A stretch of DNA of 64,000 nt from Pelodera strongyloides. Lineage: Eukaryota; Nematoda; Chromadorea; Rhabditida; Rhabditidae. Below the pieces are notes generated by a model, which ran no database searches, had not been told where the DNA came from, and saw only the letters and a program-made list of their open reading frames with translations. Of this stretch, positions 62,487-64,000 are shown piece after piece; the first letter of the stretch is position 1, and every line of letters begins with the position of its first letter. The position numbers and the translations under genes are program-made. The stretch is from the NCBI GenBank assembly GCA_036852015.1, contig JAANDG010000585.1, positions 1 to 64,000 on the forward strand, read 5' to 3'.

Positions 62487-63982
62487 TTAAACTCCAAGGA
62501 CACTCCTGAGTGTTCCCAATGTCCAACCATCTTCTTCTCGGTTGTTCGACGTGTGTAGACGGTGGATTTCCTGCAATATACAACAAAACAGCGTAAAGCG
62601 ATTCCCATTTAGTTTTTTTTTTCAAATTCTCCATCTCCAGTCAACTTGAGCAAGGCATAGACACACTGATACAAACCATAGAATTAAATTATTTTAATGC
62701 TTCAAGAGCGTGCACCTTCAATGTTTGCTTATGACATGTTCCGCACAGGTCCTAAGCAGTAGGCGACGAGTTCCAGACGACAAATTTCTATGCTACCTAA
62801 AATTTGAAACCAGAAACCAAGGACCAACCTGTTCAATCGAGTGTTTCACCACAAAATGGTGGATGGTGATCGGCCGCGTCTGTCCAATTCGATTGATTCT
62901 TCCAATTGCCTAAAATAAAAATGAAAACATAAAAAAACTATCGAATAAAATGCAACACACTAACACAGACAAAAACTAACCCCAGCCCAATACTTTCTTT
63001 GCCTCAAACCTCAAACTACATGCACCTAAAAGTTACTCATGTAATTCTTTGTTACCTCTGAAACAATATGAAACCTTTTTAATGTCTCCCATACCTGAGC
63101 TTCTACACTGTTTTCCACAACGGGTTCCGCAAATATGATATGATTCGCTTGGGTGAGGTTCAAACCACTCGCACAGCTGGCCAGTGGCATTAGGCACACC
63201 TTGAACAGTATTATTGTGACATGTTTATTATTTTTTTGAACATTTATTAGCATTTACAGCACACACTCGCAGGGAGTGGCTTATCGTTTACCTTTTATCT
63301 ACAACACGTTATATCTAGTTTATCATACACTGTATCTCTACGTCTACAACACGTTATATCTACACCCTAACAGTAGGATACAGTTCCAGAACAGCAGATT
63401 GGTGACGTTCTTTATGTCACTCTTGTACCAGCCTACTCTGTTCTTCTGCTGCACGTTTCCCGCGAAACAAAAATAAATCCCGCGTTACCTGGCAGCTAAT
63501 CATCCAATCCCGCGCAATGCGAAAAGTCGCATGTTTCTTGACAGATTAGCAAACCGTGTCCCGCAATTAAACACTAGGCAAGGCCTAGTGTTAGCGGCAA
63601 GGTCCCTAATTAGCGCTCGCAATAAGAACCGAATCCCGCGTTTCCCGCTTGTTTGGGAGGAAACGTGGGATTACGATTACCGCTAAACTGCGAATGAGGA
63701 ACATAGTACGCACTTGCACTCTCAACTGTTTTCCACGTCATACGACAATTATATGCCATTTTCTTCTACGATACATCCTCATTTCACAAACCACATTCCA
63801 GCCGCTTTAATTAAATACTGGATAAAAAAACCAACCCTCGTCTCCTGATCAAATTTGAATTCGTTGAGAAATGCGTCTCTCGTGGCCATGTCCGCATAGA
63901 GAAATACGTGTTGGATTTTGCAAATAACAAGTCCCTCCATTATATGATGGGACGCAGCGGCCAGCGAGGTAAAGACGAGGAT
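62487..63982 (-). CDS. SHPRH-like SNF2 helicase / E3 ligase, last four exons (5' part off the window)
   Basis: SHPRH is a RING-containing SNF2-family protein that polyubiquitinates PCNA in DNA-damage tolerance. Exons 5' to 3': 63982-63836, 63199-63095, 62909-62829, 62570-62487, all phase 0, 138 codons plus stop. They encode the end of the helicase C-terminal lobe: ILVFTSLAAASHHIM (motif IV region), …VCLMPLASCASGLNLTQANH (motif V), then AIGRINRIGQTRPITIHHFV (motif VI with R-I-x-R-x-G-Q) and a short tail. The FAEPVVENSVEAQ linker with 'E-P' is closer to SHPRH than to RAD5/HLTF, but those remain the alternatives. It converges on MELK. Confidence 0.88.
62726..62775. repeat. second copy of the AGGTCCT…TAGGCGACGAGT core
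   Basis: GCTTATGAC, then AGGTCCTAAGCAGTAGGCG and ACGAGT, in the same order as at 41512-41578 but without the right hairpin arm. It lies in an SHPRH-like intron. Confidence 0.5.
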
Positions 63983-64000
63983 CTAAAGAGAATGTTATAC

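Overview
This is eukaryotic DNA, almost certainly from a nematode and probably from the rhabditid/Caenorhabditis side. Coding exons are short, 3' splice sites follow the nematode TTTTCAG consensus, and several start codons lie 4-12 nt after a TTTCAG/TTTTAG, as expected for spliced-leader addition. The encoded proteins look like worm CDK-1, ALP-1 and PIG-1. The species cannot be named from the sequence alone.

Layout. 1-2.8 kb: a possible exon end, a tRNA-derived SINE with a 15-bp target duplication, and the C-terminal part of an unclassified transposon-like ORF. 4.2-9.3 kb (+): a complete eight-exon CDK1 gene. 10.3-37.1 kb (-): a large alp-1 (ALP/Enigma; PDZ-ZM-LIM) gene. Its long form ends in three LIM domains and carries a 2.9-kb exon; a separate exon set encodes one alternative ALP-type LIM domain. 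A small secreted, neuropeptide-like gene lies on the + strand inside an alp-1 intron (26.4-27.3 kb). 37-45.8 kb: no host gene recognised, only microsatellites, palindromic elements and a broken LINE ORF1-like sequence. 45.9-48.0 kb (-): an ARL6IP5/PRAF3 (PRA1-family) gene. 49.9-60.8 kb (+): a complete 21-exon MELK/PIG-1 kinase gene. 62.5-64.0 kb (-): the last four exons of an SHPRH-like SNF2 helicase, continuing off the right edge.

Gene order: CDK1 and alp-1 converge; ARL6IP5 and MELK diverge from a 1.9-kb spacer; MELK and SHPRH-like converge. The genes do not form one pathway: CDK1 and MELK are cell-cycle/asymmetric-division kinases, ALP-1 is a muscle attachment protein, ARL6IP5 an ER membrane protein, and SHPRH a DNA-damage-tolerance E3/helicase.

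The other main content is a dense population of non-autonomous palindromic elements. At least eight families (called A-H here) all have the form TTAA|AG...CT|TTAA. About 20 copies of A and 7 of B are visible, mostly in introns and several within 16-50 nt of a splice site. Five groups are chained end to end sharing one TTAA. Other families include a GAGGCC...GGCCTC set, a TA|TGGGG...CCCCA|TA set, and an 816-bp element with an 8-bp target duplication and arrays of AGGCGGCCTTA. No transposase gene for any of them is present.
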